Counted from the stretch's first letter, positions 43,893-53,609 are shown. The stretch: DNA of 64,000 bases from JBGSMF01 sp964651475 (GCA_964651475.1 CAZYXV010000001.1:1-64000), one strand, 5' to 3'. The notes: generated by a model from the letters alone, not told the origin. Numbers and translations are program-made.

Positions 43893-44817
43893 GATCGGTG
43901 TGGTCGTTCCCGCCTACAACGAACAAGTGCTGATCCTCGAAACGTTGAACGGCGTACCGGCTTACGTGGATAGCATCATCGTGGTCAACGACGCCAGCAC
44001 CGACGAGACAGCCGAGTTGTTGCAACGGCAAAGTCAGACCGACAATCGTGTCCAGGTTATCACTCACCAGGCAAACAAGGGCCTGGGGCAATCACTCATT
44101 GACGGGTACGTGGCCAGCAAAAATAGCGATCTAGATATCACAGCCATCATGGCCGGCGACAACCAGATGCATCCGGACGATTTGGCGGGGCTCTTGGACA
44201 AGTTGATTGAGGAAGGCTTTGATTACGTCAAGGGGAACCGGCTCTTGCATCAAAACATCCATCTGATGCCTCGCTACCGGTTCTTTGGAAATGCCATCTT
44301 GACCATCCTGACCAAGTTCGCCACCGGCTACTATCCGTTGATGGATCCCCAATGCGGCTACACGGCTATCAAAAACAGCGCGCTCAAGGTTATCCCGATA
44401 GAAAAAATGACGCAAGGGTACGGTTATAACGCCGATATTCTTTGCATGTTGAACATCCACGGTTTTCGCGTGACGGATACACAGGTGCGCCCGGTGTACG
44501 ACCGCGAAAAAAGCAAGATTAAATTGTGGAAATACATTCCAAAAACAAGCTGGCTTTTGGTGCGGCTCTTTTTCAGGCGTCTGTGGCAGCGCTACGTGGT
44601 GCTGGACTTTCACCCTCTTGTCCTTTTTTATTTCTATGCTATCTTTAACCTGGTTTTTATCGCGCTTCCCTTAACAGCAAGATTTCTATTTCTGTATTTC
44701 GATACTGGTGAGGCGCCCAAAACAACGCTGACCATTCTCATCTTTGTATTGATGACAGCGTTTCAATCCATCTTGTTCGCCATCTGGATGGACATGGATT
44801 ACAACCGTAAAAAGTAG
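43876..44817 (+). CDS. Family 2 glycosyltransferase with C-terminal membrane helices
   Basis: Membrane-associated GT-A enzyme of 313 residues, similar to dolichol/undecaprenyl-phosphate sugar transferases. The nucleotide-sugar fold has GVVVPAYNEQVLI, IVVNDASTDET and the metal-binding region MAGDNQMHP. Two helices follow at about 250-300. The start is TTG (43876) behind AGGAG, inside the 3' end of the epimerase gene. It probably loads a sugar onto undecaprenyl phosphate. Confidence 0.82.
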   Translation: MYKNHKIGVVVPAYNEQVLILETLNGVPAYVDSIIVVNDASTDETAELLQRQSQTDNRVQVITHQANKGLGQSLIDGYVASKNSDLDITAIMAGDNQMHPDDLAGLLDKLIEEGFDYVKGNRLLHQNIHLMPRYRFFGNAILTILTKFATGYYPLMDPQCGYTAIKNSALKVIPIEKMTQGYGYNADILCMLNIHGFRVTDTQVRPVYDREKSKIKLWKYIPKTSWLLVRLFFRRLWQRYVVLDFHPLVLFYFYAIFNLVFIALPLTARFLFLYFDTGEAPKTTLTILIFVLMTAFQSILFAIWMDMDYNRKK

Positions 44818-44834
44818 CAAGAGGGACAAGCACT

Positions 44835-46880
44835 ATGTGTGGTATTTTTGGCGCCATTATAGGCCAAGATTCGGGACTGACCCTGGCCACAGCCAGGCTG
44901 ACGATGGACCATCTCTTCCGGCTCTCCGAATCGCGCGGCAAAGAGGCTGCCGGCGTGGCCCTGAGCGCCGCCGATGCCATCTATGTAGCCAAGCACGCCG
45001 TGCCAGCTTCCATCATGATCCGCAGCGAGGACTATCACAACATCTACCAGGTCTTTTCAGAAGCTGGGGATTCGGGCAACGGCCATGTCCACTATCCCAT
45101 CTGCATCATTGGTCATTCGCGCCTGGTCACCAACGGCGGGCAGCAAATCCACGCCAACAACCAGCCTGCCATCGCAAGCGGCATGGTCGCCATCCACAAC
45201 GGTATCATTACCAATGTAGATGACCTCTGGGCCAGGTTTCCCACGCTGGAAAGAAAGACGCAACTCGATACCGAGGTCCTATTGAGCCTCACGCGCAAAT
45301 TCTACCAGGAAACCAGCTCGCTGGTGGCCGGAGTCCAGCAAGCTTATGGCCTCATCGAAGGCGCGGCTTCGATCGCCGCGTTGTTCGAGGATCTCAACTG
45401 CGTCCTGCTTGCCACCAACAACGGCTCTCTTTACCTGAGCGCGAACAGCGCCGGCAACGCCTATATCTTTGCCTCAGAAAACCATATCCTGCAAACACTC
45501 TTTAAAAAGGCACACTTGCGCGATCAGATTGAGGGTCTCACAATACGGCACATCGAACCGGCAACAGGCTGCCTGATTGACCTGGATACACTGCATACGG
45601 AAGAGTTCACATTAGCCCCAGATGGATGCAACAGTCACACGACCATCACGCCGCTGCCTGTGCCCAAAAAGACCATTGATATTTCCCCGCCAGAAGAAAT
45701 CAAGGCCAGGCCAGAAAGAATACCTGGAGAGGGTCCTTACATTTTGTCGCCATCGTTCGTAGATGAATATCCTCGCAACCGAGAAGCCATCTCGCAATTG
45801 CGCCGCTGCGCCCGGTGTGTCTTGCCCGAGACGATGCCCTTTATCGAATTTGACGAGGAGGGTGTGTGCAACTATTGCCGTCACTACGAACCCATTGGCT
45901 TTTTGGGGTTGGAAGCCCTGCAACAAGCCCTGGTGCCTTACCGCAAGACGAACGGTGAACCGGATTGCCTGGTGACGTTCAGCGGCGGGCGAGACAGCAG
46001 TTACGTGGTTCACTTGATGAAAACCACCTTGAAGATGAACCCCATCACCTACACGTACGACTGGGGCATGGTGACAGACCTGGCGCGCCGCAACCAGATG
46101 CGCATCTGCGGCAAGCTTGGGATTGAACACATCCTGGTCTCGGCTGATATTGCCGCCAAGCGAGCCAACATCCGCAGAAACGTGCTGGCCTGGCTCAGGC
46201 AACCCGACCTGGGATTAGTGCCCCTTTTTATGGCGGGTGACAAGCAATATTTCTATTACGCCAACAAAGTGAGCGAGCAAACGGGCGTCAAGATCACCAT
46301 CCTCGGTGAAAACCTGCTGGAAACCACCCGCTTCAAATCGGGCTTTTGCGGCATCGCGCCCCAGCACGGCACCGCGCACACCTATACGCTATCTGCTTTC
46401 AACAAAGTGAAACTGGCCTGGTATTATGGCAGCCGCTACATCGCCAACCCGGCTTATCTCAATGCATCCGTCCTCGATACAATTGGCGCATTTATCTCTT
46501 ACTACTTTATCCCGCACAATTATCTCAACGTCTATCAGTACGTCAAATGGGACGAAAAAGAAATCGCATCCACTTTGATTAACGAATACAATTGGGAAAC
46601 AGCGCCCGACACCACCACGACCTGGCGCATCGGCGATGGTACGGCCTCTTTTTACAATTACATCTACTATACGCTGGCAGGCTTTTCAGAAAACGACACC
46701 TTTCGCAGCAACCAGATTCGCGAAGGCATGCTCACGCGACAAGATGCCCTACAGTTCATCGAACGGGAAAACGCGCCGCGCTACGAATCCATCCAGTGGT
46801 ACTGCGATATTATCGGGATAGACTTTGACGAGGCCATCAAGCGCATCAATGCCGCCCCCAAATTATACGCGCGCGGTTAG
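44835..46880 (+). CDS. Class II glutaminase fused to a WbpG-like sugar amidotransferase
   Basis: Cytosolic protein of 681 residues combining two enzymes. Residues 1-260 form an Ntn-type class II glutamine amidotransferase with Cys2 as nucleophile (MCGIFGAIIG) and the RLVTNGGQQIHANNQP and HNGIITN motifs. Residues 320-680 resemble WbpG/PseA N-acetyl sugar amidotransferases: a zinc site with Cys325, Cys328, Cys345 and Cys348 (CARC ... CNYC), the PP-loop SGGRDSS (from Ser383) that adenylates the substrate, and the LGENLLETTRFKSGF region. In known cases WbpG works with separate HisH-like glutaminase and HisF-like partners. Here ammonia would pass within one chain, turning an N-acetyl into an acetamidino group (inference). 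Confidence 0.83.
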   Translation: MCGIFGAIIGQDSGLTLATARLTMDHLFRLSESRGKEAAGVALSAADAIYVAKHAVPASIMIRSEDYHNIYQVFSEAGDSGNGHVHYPICIIGHSRLVTNGGQQIHANNQPAIASGMVAIHNGIITNVDDLWARFPTLERKTQLDTEVLLSLTRKFYQETSSLVAGVQQAYGLIEGAASIAALFEDLNCVLLATNNGSLYLSANSAGNAYIFASENHILQTLFKKAHLRDQIEGLTIRHIEPATGCLIDLDTLHTEEFTLAPDGCNSHTTITPLPVPKKTIDISPPEEIKARPERIPGEGPYILSPSFVDEYPRNREAISQLRRCARCVLPETMPFIEFDEEGVCNYCRHYEPIGFLGLEALQQALVPYRKTNGEPDCLVTFSGGRDSSYVVHLMKTTLKMNPITYTYDWGMVTDLARRNQMRICGKLGIEHILVSADIAAKRANIRRNVLAWLRQPDLGLVPLFMAGDKQYFYYANKVSEQTGVKITILGENLLETTRFKSGFCGIAPQHGTAHTYTLSAFNKVKLAWYYGSRYIANPAYLNASVLDTIGAFISYYFIPHNYLNVYQYVKWDEKEIASTLINEYNWETAPDTTTTWRIGDGTASFYNYIYYTLAGFSENDTFRSNQIREGMLTRQDALQFIERENAPRYESIQWYCDIIGIDFDEAIKRINAAPKLYARG

Positions 46881-46890
46881 CGTCCATTTT

Positions 46891-47475
46891 ATGAACAAGA
46901 CAGAAATACAATCGCCCGTCAAAAAACCCCAATCCGACATGCACAGCCTCAGAAATTACGCCCTGCACGGCGTCTATCTGGCGCTGTATGCCCTGGTCAA
47001 ATACCTTGCTTTTCCGCTCTGCAACTATCTCCGGTTTGGCGTCCTCCGGCTCTTTTCCGGCGGCATCCAGGCTACCTATATCAGCGATGGCGTGACGATC
47101 ATGTTTCCCTGGAATGTCAAAATCGGCCGGCGCTCCTCGCTCAACCAGGGCGTTCTCATAGATGGCTATGGCAGCGTCAGCATCGGAGAAGGCGTGAGAA
47201 TCGCCGCTTATGTCTGCATTAACACGGCTGACCACGAATTTGACAACCCCGACAAGTTTATCATGGAGCAAGGGTATGTCGTCGCGCCGGTCGTCATTGA
47301 GGACGATGTTTGGATCGGGGCTGGCGTCAAGATCAACAAGGGTGTGAAAATAGGCCAGGGGTGCGTGATTGGGAGCGGCTCAGTCGTCACAAAGGACATT
47401 CCTCCCTACTCTGTTGCGGCTGGGGTGCCATGTAGCATCATAAAATCCAGGCAGCCGAGGATACCGGCGGAATGA
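46891..47475 (+). CDS. Hexapeptide-repeat acyltransferase
   Basis: Left-handed beta-helix acyltransferase of 194 residues. A membrane-facing amphipathic or single helix at about 20-55 precedes the repeats (IGRRSSLNQGVLIDGYG, IGEGVRIAAYVCINTADHEFD, IEDDVWIGAGVKINKGVKIGQGCVIGSGSVV). The catalytic His lies in NTADHEF. It may acetylate a lipid-linked sugar. It overlaps the flippase gene by 4 bases (ATGA). Confidence 0.8.
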   Translation: MNKTEIQSPVKKPQSDMHSLRNYALHGVYLALYALVKYLAFPLCNYLRFGVLRLFSGGIQATYISDGVTIMFPWNVKIGRRSSLNQGVLIDGYGSVSIGEGVRIAAYVCINTADHEFDNPDKFIMEQGYVVAPVVIEDDVWIGAGVKINKGVKIGQGCVIGSGSVVTKDIPPYSVAAGVPCSIIKSRQPRIPAE

Positions 47476-48743
47476 ACCATATCCTCAAGAGCAAATTCAA
47501 CCGCGACGTCCTGTGGAACCTGGGCAGTCTCGGTATTTTGTCAGTAGGCGGCATCCTCACCAATGCCATTATTCTCAAGCTTCGGGGCGCAGAGGCGCTG
47601 GGCATATTCAATCAGGTCTATGCCATTTATATCGTCGCATCACAGGTTGGCGTGGGCGGGTTACAATTCTCTGTGCTCAAGTATGTTTCCCACAACCAGA
47701 CAGATCTGGCCCAGTGCGCCGACATTACCAGTTCGGCCGTTGCCCTGGTGACACTCATCTCAGGGGCGGTTTGCATTGTTGGGTATCTGCTAAAAGATTT
47801 GGCCGGAGCTTTACTGCAAAGCCCTGGCGTCACTCAGGGATTGTTACTGGTCATTCCGGGCCTGCTATTTTTTTCTCTGAACAAGGCACTGATTATGGTA
47901 TTAAACGGCCTGCGTCACATGCGGGCCTATGCGATTTTCAAGGCGTTGCGTTACATCCTGATCCCGCTCGGCATCGCGGCGATCATCGCGCTTGACTGGC
48001 CCGGCGAATACTTGCCGTTATCCCTGACAATCGCCGAGGGCGTTCTTTTTCTTGGACTGGTGGTGTATATCAACACGCGCTTGTTTGCCTTCAAACTATC
48101 CTCCAGCATGCGGTTCTGGTTTTCGGAACACTTTTGGTTTGGGGTCAAAGGCGTTCTCAGCGGCGTTCTCACTGAATTAGACACGCGCGTTGACGTGCTG
48201 ATGTTGGGCTATTTCAGCAACGACGCCGTCGTCGGCATCTATAGCTTTGCCGCAACGCTGGCCGAAGGCATCGGCCAAATTCCCTTGGTGCTCCGGCAAA
48301 ATGTGGACCCCATCATTGGGCAGCACTTTGCCGAGGGCGAAAAAACCAAAATCAGCGACCTGGCCCGGCGAGTGCGAAAAACATTTTATCCGCTGATGGG
48401 TTTGGTGGGACTGGCCGCCGTCTTGGTCTACCCAGTGTTCTTTAAGCTATCCAGCTCCGAAAATGGCCTCTCACAAAGCTGGGCCGTGTTCACCATCATT
48501 ATGTTGGGCATTGTGATCAACTCGGGCTACCGGCCCTTCCTGGGCATCATGCTGCAAGGCGGCCGGCCTGAGATGAACACCTTGTTCGTGGGCATGTTGG
48601 TCGTGAGCAATGTTATTCTCAACGCGTTCTTTATCTTTATGCTGGGCATCTATGGCGCGGCAGTCGTCAACGTTTTGCTGTATACTTTGGAAGCCATCTT
48701 GCTCGTAATCTATTCACGGAAATTATTGGGTGTGCGCTTATGA
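47472..48743 (+). CDS. Second polysaccharide flippase (Wzx-like)
   Basis: Inner-membrane protein of 423 residues with about 12 helices. It opens with NRDVLWNLGSLGILSVGGIL and has TRVDVLMLGYFSNDAVVGIYSFAATLAEGI, as in Polysacc_synt-type exporters. It is joined to genes on both sides by ATGA overlaps, so a tightly coupled block runs from 46891 to 51168. Having two flippases in one cluster suggests two repeat units or two polymers. Confidence 0.86.
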   Translation: MNHILKSKFNRDVLWNLGSLGILSVGGILTNAIILKLRGAEALGIFNQVYAIYIVASQVGVGGLQFSVLKYVSHNQTDLAQCADITSSAVALVTLISGAVCIVGYLLKDLAGALLQSPGVTQGLLLVIPGLLFFSLNKALIMVLNGLRHMRAYAIFKALRYILIPLGIAAIIALDWPGEYLPLSLTIAEGVLFLGLVVYINTRLFAFKLSSSMRFWFSEHFWFGVKGVLSGVLTELDTRVDVLMLGYFSNDAVVGIYSFAATLAEGIGQIPLVLRQNVDPIIGQHFAEGEKTKISDLARRVRKTFYPLMGLVGLAAVLVYPVFFKLSSSENGLSQSWAVFTIIMLGIVINSGYRPFLGIMLQGGRPEMNTLFVGMLVVSNVILNAFFIFMLGIYGAAVVNVLLYTLEAILLVIYSRKLLGVRL

Positions 48744-49978
48744 AACAAGTGCTGTTTGATGGGCGACACGATAAATTACTCGTGTTGATCAGTTTTGCTG
48801 TTGCACTAGTCCTGCGGCTCGGGGTGGCAATTGCTTTGCCGACAGATTTTTTGTCTGACGCTATGAGCGACCGCTTTCAATATCACCAAATTGCCAGTAA
48901 TTTGCTGGATTACGGCATCTTTGGCTTGCAGCCAGGAATTCCCGATCAATACGTGCCGCCGGGTTACCCAGCCTTTTTGGCCGTGATTTATTTCTTTTTT
49001 GGTAGAACGATCGCCGGCCCAGGCGTGCGCATCGCACAAAGCTTGCTTGGGGCGCTAACCATCATCCCCGTCTTTTACCTGGCGCGCCGCATTTATCCCG
49101 CCGAGCGGCGAGTGGCGATTCTATCGGCGCTGGCAGCGGCATTGCACCCCATCCTGATTTTGTATTGCAGCTTTCAGCTCACCGAAACGCTCTACACTTT
49201 GAGCGTGATGGTGTTCTTGCTGGCTCTCAGCCGCTCGTTGGATATGCTGAGCTTGCGGTGGGGACTCGCTAGCGGCCTGCTGTTGGGTCTCGCCATCCTG
49301 GTGCGCGAAGTGATGGTGGTTTTTCCTATTTTTATTGCCGCATTGCTTTTAGGGCGTCCTGAAACGTGGCGCCAACGCCTGGCCTATTTAGGCATTTTGA
49401 TCTTGGGAACCGGCCTGACCATCAGTCCCTGGATTGCCCGCAACTCGCTCCTCACTGGACAATTGACTTTTGTCACGGGGCGGGCCAGTTCGGTCGCGCA
49501 AATGGTCGCCGGCACTGGCACAGGCTTTGAGACGCCGGGCCAGGCCGCCCGTCAACAGCACAAGCGCGAATTGGACGCAGCGCGTTATGCCACCTTTGAT
49601 GATATGCTCGACCTGCAATTTGCTCTATCGGACCCCGCTTATTACGCATGGCTGGCTGGCACGCGATTCGAACTCACCTGGCTGCATCCCAAGGGGTTGG
49701 AATCGCTGCCGCCCGGCGCGGCGCGATGGGGCTACCGGCTGGCACACGGCGTGATCTTGCTTTTAGGTGCGGTAGGTATATGGGAAGCATTCCGACGCCA
49801 GCGGCGGCCGGCGTGGCCGCTGCCAGCGATATGGCTTTACACGATAGCCGTTCATCTCTTTTTATCCACGGCTGAACCGCGCTATTCGGTCCCTCTCTTG
49901 CCCGTCATCCTCATCCTGGCCGTAGCGGGCGCTCTGTGGCTGTGGAGTTTGATCCACAAGCAAACCGGGCAGCTATGA
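48740..49978 (+). CDS. GT39-type membrane glycosyltransferase
   Basis: Polytopic membrane enzyme of 412 residues of the PMT_2/ArnT type that uses polyprenyl-phosphate sugars. An acidic motif follows the first helix (DFLSDAMSDRFQYHQIA) and PPGYPAFL lies in the first extracytoplasmic loop; about ten helices follow. It starts within an ATGA overlap with the flippase and ends with one into the next glycosyltransferase gene. Acceptor and sugar are unknown. Confidence 0.82.
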   Translation: MKQVLFDGRHDKLLVLISFAVALVLRLGVAIALPTDFLSDAMSDRFQYHQIASNLLDYGIFGLQPGIPDQYVPPGYPAFLAVIYFFFGRTIAGPGVRIAQSLLGALTIIPVFYLARRIYPAERRVAILSALAAALHPILILYCSFQLTETLYTLSVMVFLLALSRSLDMLSLRWGLASGLLLGLAILVREVMVVFPIFIAALLLGRPETWRQRLAYLGILILGTGLTISPWIARNSLLTGQLTFVTGRASSVAQMVAGTGTGFETPGQAARQQHKRELDAARYATFDDMLDLQFALSDPAYYAWLAGTRFELTWLHPKGLESLPPGAARWGYRLAHGVILLLGAVGIWEAFRRQRRPAWPLPAIWLYTIAVHLFLSTAEPRYSVPLLPVILILAVAGALWLWSLIHKQTGQL

Positions 49979-51168
49979 ACAATAAACCTAAAATCACCAT
50001 TCTTTCCTTTTCCAACATCCACAGCGACGGGCGCGTGCTCAGGCAAATTGAATACCTTGCCAGCCAGTTTGAGCTTGACGTAATTGGATATGGCCACTTG
50101 CCTCCGGTTCTTCAAGACAAAGCGCGAATGTTGTCCATACACCCCCCCACCTCTTTTGCCCGGCGGAGCCGGAAGGCGCTGTTTCTTTCCGCAGGGAAAA
50201 TATTTTCCCCAATGTACGAGAGGTGGTATTGGAGCGAGAAGGAATACCACGCAGCTTTCGATCTCTTGATGCCATGCCGCCCCGACGCCATTCACGCCAA
50301 CGATTGGGAATCGCTTCCGGTGGCCGTGCGCGCGGCGCAAGAAACCAGGGCGCGCATCGTGCTGGATTTACACGAATACGCCCCCCTGCTGCGAGAAAAT
50401 CGCTGGTACTGGAAAACGTTTTACAAGCCTTTGATCGAATACTTTCTACACAAATATATTCCTTATGTCTCGGCCAGCGTCACCGTCAATCAGCCCATCG
50501 CCGACAGGTACGCAAAAGAATATGGCCTCCAGCCCATTGTTGTGACGAACGCGCCAAAATGCACCGGACAATCCGAATTTAGAGCCACCGACCCCGATCA
50601 TATCCGTCTCATCCATCACGGCAACGCCGATCCAGACCGCGGGCTAGAGATCATGATTGAGACACTGGCGCTGGCTCATCCCCGCTATACATTGCACTTG
50701 ATGTTAGTTGAACGAAGCCGGGGATATATTTCGGAACTGAAAGCGTTGGCGCAGCGGGTTGCCCCGAGCCGGGTGTTTTTCTATCCACCCGTCCCGCCGG
50801 CCGAAATTGTGCCACGCATCTCTGAATTTGACATCGGCTTTTACTTGCTGCCGCCTAAAAACTTTAACCAGTTGGCCGCCTCGCCCAACAAGTTTTTTGA
50901 TTTTGTCATGGCGGGGCTGGCCGTGTGCGTAGGGCCATCGCTCGAAATGGCGCGGCTGACGCAGCAATTTGGCTTTGGCCTGGTGGCGCCCTCGCTCGAA
51001 CCGGCCCAAGTCGCCCGGTGCTTGGACAATTTGAGCGCGGCCGACGTCAATCAGATGAAGCTAAAAGCTATCGAGGCGCGTGGCATCTTGAACGCCGACG
51101 TTGAGCTGGCCAGGCTCGTCAACCTGTACTCGGATTTGTTGGGGCCTAAAAGTTCTGCTGGGGGGTGA
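49975..51168 (+). CDS. GT4-like glycosyltransferase
   Basis: GT-B fold enzyme of 397 residues. Opening KITILSFSNIHSDGRVLRQI and LDLHEYAPLLRENRWYWK belong to the acceptor half. The donor half has HHGNADPDRGLEIMIETLAL and FYLLPPKNFNQLAASPNKFFDFVMAGLA, the latter as in capsule-type transferases with an NKFFE/D-like segment. ATG in an ATGA overlap with the GT39 gene. Part of the same translationally coupled block. Confidence 0.82.
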   Translation: MNNKPKITILSFSNIHSDGRVLRQIEYLASQFELDVIGYGHLPPVLQDKARMLSIHPPTSFARRSRKALFLSAGKIFSPMYERWYWSEKEYHAAFDLLMPCRPDAIHANDWESLPVAVRAAQETRARIVLDLHEYAPLLRENRWYWKTFYKPLIEYFLHKYIPYVSASVTVNQPIADRYAKEYGLQPIVVTNAPKCTGQSEFRATDPDHIRLIHHGNADPDRGLEIMIETLALAHPRYTLHLMLVERSRGYISELKALAQRVAPSRVFFYPPVPPAEIVPRISEFDIGFYLLPPKNFNQLAASPNKFFDFVMAGLAVCVGPSLEMARLTQQFGFGLVAPSLEPAQVARCLDNLSAADVNQMKLKAIEARGILNADVELARLVNLYSDLLGPKSSAGG

Positions 51169-52323
51169 GTGAATTTGCGCCAGCCTCTCCTGCATCTCAT
51201 CCACGGCCTGACGGTGGGCGGGGCCGAAGTGGACCTGATCACCAAGTCGGTTGCCCTGGTCCAGCAGTACGGGTATGATATAACCGTCTGCTGCCTGATG
51301 CGCCGCGGCGAATTGGCCGCCCGCGCCGAGTCGGCGGGCGTTTCCGTCATCGGCCCCCTCATGCGTCATCGTTACGATGTATCGGCCTACTGGCAACTGC
51401 GCCAAATGTTTCTGAGCCGGAGCTGGCCGCTTGTCCACACTCACTTGTTTGCATCCAACTTGATTGGCTGTGCAGCGGTCGCCACTCTGCCGCCGGCCCA
51501 GCGCCCCCGATTGATTGCATCCGAGCATGCCATGGCGCAGCGGTGGGGGCGGCTGTCGCTCCTGGCCGACCGGCACATCATCCAACGCCACGCTGCTATA
51601 ATCACAGTGCCGTCGCAAGCCGCCGCTGCCAGTTACGCGGCGCGCGGCATTCGCCCGCAGTCGCTCCACGTCATGCCCAACGCCATAGACACGCACCGCT
51701 TTGAACAACTAGACCACGCCGCCGCCCGTGCGCAAGTAAGGCAAGAATTAAATGTTCCCCCAGTAGCATTTCTAATTGGAACCGTGTGCCGCCTTCAAGC
51801 CGTCAAAGGCTTGCCTGTTTTGCTTAAAGCCATCCAGTCGTTGCCGGCGTACCTCATCATCGCCGGCGACGGGCCGGAACGTGAACACCTGGCCTCCATC
51901 ATCCGCGCCCAGGCGCTGCACGAACGCGTCAAATTACTCGGCCGCCGCTCCGATGTGCCTCAACTGCTGGCCGCTATGGATGCGTTCGTCCTGCCCTCTT
52001 ATTCCGAATCCTTTGGCATTGCCGTGGCCGAGGCCCTTCTTATGGAGACGCCGGTCGTGGCGACCAGCGTGGGCGGCGTCCCCGAAATCACGCGCAACGA
52101 ACAATATGCGCACCTCGTGCCGCCAGGGAATGTACAAGCTTTGACAAATGCGATACAATGGGTCATGGACCATCCCGAGCCGGCCAAGCGCCAGGCGCAA
52201 TTTGGACGTGAATTTATACAAAGCACAATGTCCGTCGAGGCTGTTGCCAGCCAACAACACGCGATGTACCAACAAGTATTGGAATGTCAAAAATCTCTAT
52301 CCTCCACCCCATCACCCGCCTGA
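51169..52323 (+). CDS. GT4 glycosyltransferase
   Basis: GT-B enzyme of 384 residues. LLHLIHGLTVGGAEVDLITK at the start, HTHLFASNLIG in the acceptor domain, then the GT4 donor domain (GTVCRLQAVKGLPVLLKAI, IIAGDGPEREHL, LLGRRSDVPQLLAAMDAFVLPSYSESFG). The start is GTG at 51169, one base after the previous stop, behind a run of G. The last 40 bases overlap the next gene; the C-terminal SSTPSPA is thus unusual and dictated by the overlap. Confidence 0.85.
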   Translation: MNLRQPLLHLIHGLTVGGAEVDLITKSVALVQQYGYDITVCCLMRRGELAARAESAGVSVIGPLMRHRYDVSAYWQLRQMFLSRSWPLVHTHLFASNLIGCAAVATLPPAQRPRLIASEHAMAQRWGRLSLLADRHIIQRHAAIITVPSQAAAASYAARGIRPQSLHVMPNAIDTHRFEQLDHAAARAQVRQELNVPPVAFLIGTVCRLQAVKGLPVLLKAIQSLPAYLIIAGDGPEREHLASIIRAQALHERVKLLGRRSDVPQLLAAMDAFVLPSYSESFGIAVAEALLMETPVVATSVGGVPEITRNEQYAHLVPPGNVQALTNAIQWVMDHPEPAKRQAQFGREFIQSTMSVEAVASQQHAMYQQVLECQKSLSSTPSPA

Positions 52324-53465
52324 TTGTGGGCGGGGCGCAAGAAAATACAATGTACACTGCGGCGCTTTTAGACCCGCAGCGCTTTCAGGTGGAGGTGCTG
52401 TGCGGCCCGCAGACGGGCAGCGAGGGCAGCCTGATCGAAGAAGTGCGCGCGCGCGGCGTTCCCCTGACCATCCTGCCGGATATGGTGCGCGAGGTGGCGC
52501 CCTGGCGTGACCTGCGCGCGCTGTGGCAGTTGCGTCACTTGATGCGCGCCAGGCGTTTCACGATTGTTCACACGCACAGCTCCAAGGCCGGCATCTTGGG
52601 CCGGCTGGCCGCGCGCATGGCCGGCGTCCCCATCATCGTGCATACCGTGCACGGCTGGAGCTTTCACGAGCACATGTCGCCCGCCGCGCGCATGGCCTAC
52701 ATTCTGTTGGAACGCCTCACGGCTACCTTTAGCGACGCCCTCGTCGTCGTCACGCAGCGCGATATAGACAAAGGATTGCGAGCTGGCATTGGCAAAGCGG
52801 AGCAATATCACCTCATCCGCAGCGCAATTCCGCTGGATGAATTCGACCCCACTTGCGCTGACCGCCAGGCTGCGCGAGCAGCATTGGGATTGCCCGCCAA
52901 TGCGCCCGTCTTGGGAAACGTGGGACGCTTTTCCGCGCAAAAAAATCCACTGGATTGGGTGCGCGTGGCCGGCCAGGTTGGCCGGGCCATGCCCGATTGT
53001 CACTTTCTTCTGGTGGGCGATGGGCCACTGCGCCCCCAGGTCGAGGCGGCTCTGGCCCAGGAAGGAATCGCCGGGCGCGCCGTGCTCACCGGCCTGCGCC
53101 GCGACGTGCCTCAGATGTTGGCGGCGATAGACGTGTTCTTATTGACCTCGTTGTGGGAAGGATTGCCCCGCGTCATTCCCCAGGCCATGGCCATGCAAGT
53201 TCCCGTGATTGCCAACCGCGCCGACGGCACCATTGAAGCGATTCGTCCAGGGGAAACCGGCTATCTGTGCGAGCCGGGCGACCTGAAAAGCATGGCGGCC
53301 TGCTGCATGCAGCTTCTTCAGAACCCGGGCCGCCGCCAGGCGATGGGGCAGCGCGGGCGCGAGTGGGCCACGCAAGAGTTTGACGTGCGGCAGATGGTGG
53401 CCCACATCGCCGCATTGTACGAAGCGTTATTGTCTCGCCCGGACAAGATCGGGCGGACACGCTGA
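52284..53465 (+). CDS. GT4 glycosyltransferase, last gene of the cluster
   Basis: GT-B enzyme of 393 residues. It opens with SKISILHPITRLIVGGAQENT and has VHTHSSKAGILGRLAARMAG, as in enzymes of capsule and O-antigen clusters. The donor domain carries GNVGRFSAQKNPLDWVRVA, LVGDGPLRPQVE and LLTSLWEGLPRVIPQAMAM. The ATG lies 40 bases inside the previous gene. Its TGA stop (53463-53465) is also the first base triplet of a palindromic repeat (TGAGAAC). Confidence 0.87.
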   Translation: MSKISILHPITRLIVGGAQENTMYTAALLDPQRFQVEVLCGPQTGSEGSLIEEVRARGVPLTILPDMVREVAPWRDLRALWQLRHLMRARRFTIVHTHSSKAGILGRLAARMAGVPIIVHTVHGWSFHEHMSPAARMAYILLERLTATFSDALVVVTQRDIDKGLRAGIGKAEQYHLIRSAIPLDEFDPTCADRQAARAALGLPANAPVLGNVGRFSAQKNPLDWVRVAGQVGRAMPDCHFLLVGDGPLRPQVEAALAQEGIAGRAVLTGLRRDVPQMLAAIDVFLLTSLWEGLPRVIPQAMAMQVPVIANRADGTIEAIRPGETGYLCEPGDLKSMAACCMQLLQNPGRRQAMGQRGREWATQEFDVRQMVAHIAALYEALLSRPDKIGRTR

Positions 53466-53609
53466 GAACCCCTGCGCTGCGCTACCCAGAAACTTTTGCC
53501 AGCGCCCCGCCAAAGGCGAGAGATTGCTTCGTCGGCACGCTTCGTGCGCCTCCTCGCAACGACGAGTTTCTGGCTTTTGGCATATCGCCGAAGGCGATTC
53601 GAGTTCTCA
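53463..53609. repeat. 147-base nested palindromic repeat, second member of the 2776-2902 family
   Basis: TGAGAAC/GTTCTCA termini enclose a CAGAAACT/AGTTTCTG pair and a core with AGATTGCTTCG and CCTCCTCGCAACGACGA, the words shared with 2776-2902. It lies between convergent genes and starts at the stop codon of the glycosyltransferase. Confidence 0.65.

Noticed and set aside
47472..49978. Wzy polymerase
   Set aside because: The polytopic protein at 48740 has the acidic first loop of GT39/PMT enzymes, and that at 47472 is a flippase; neither shows a Wzy pattern.
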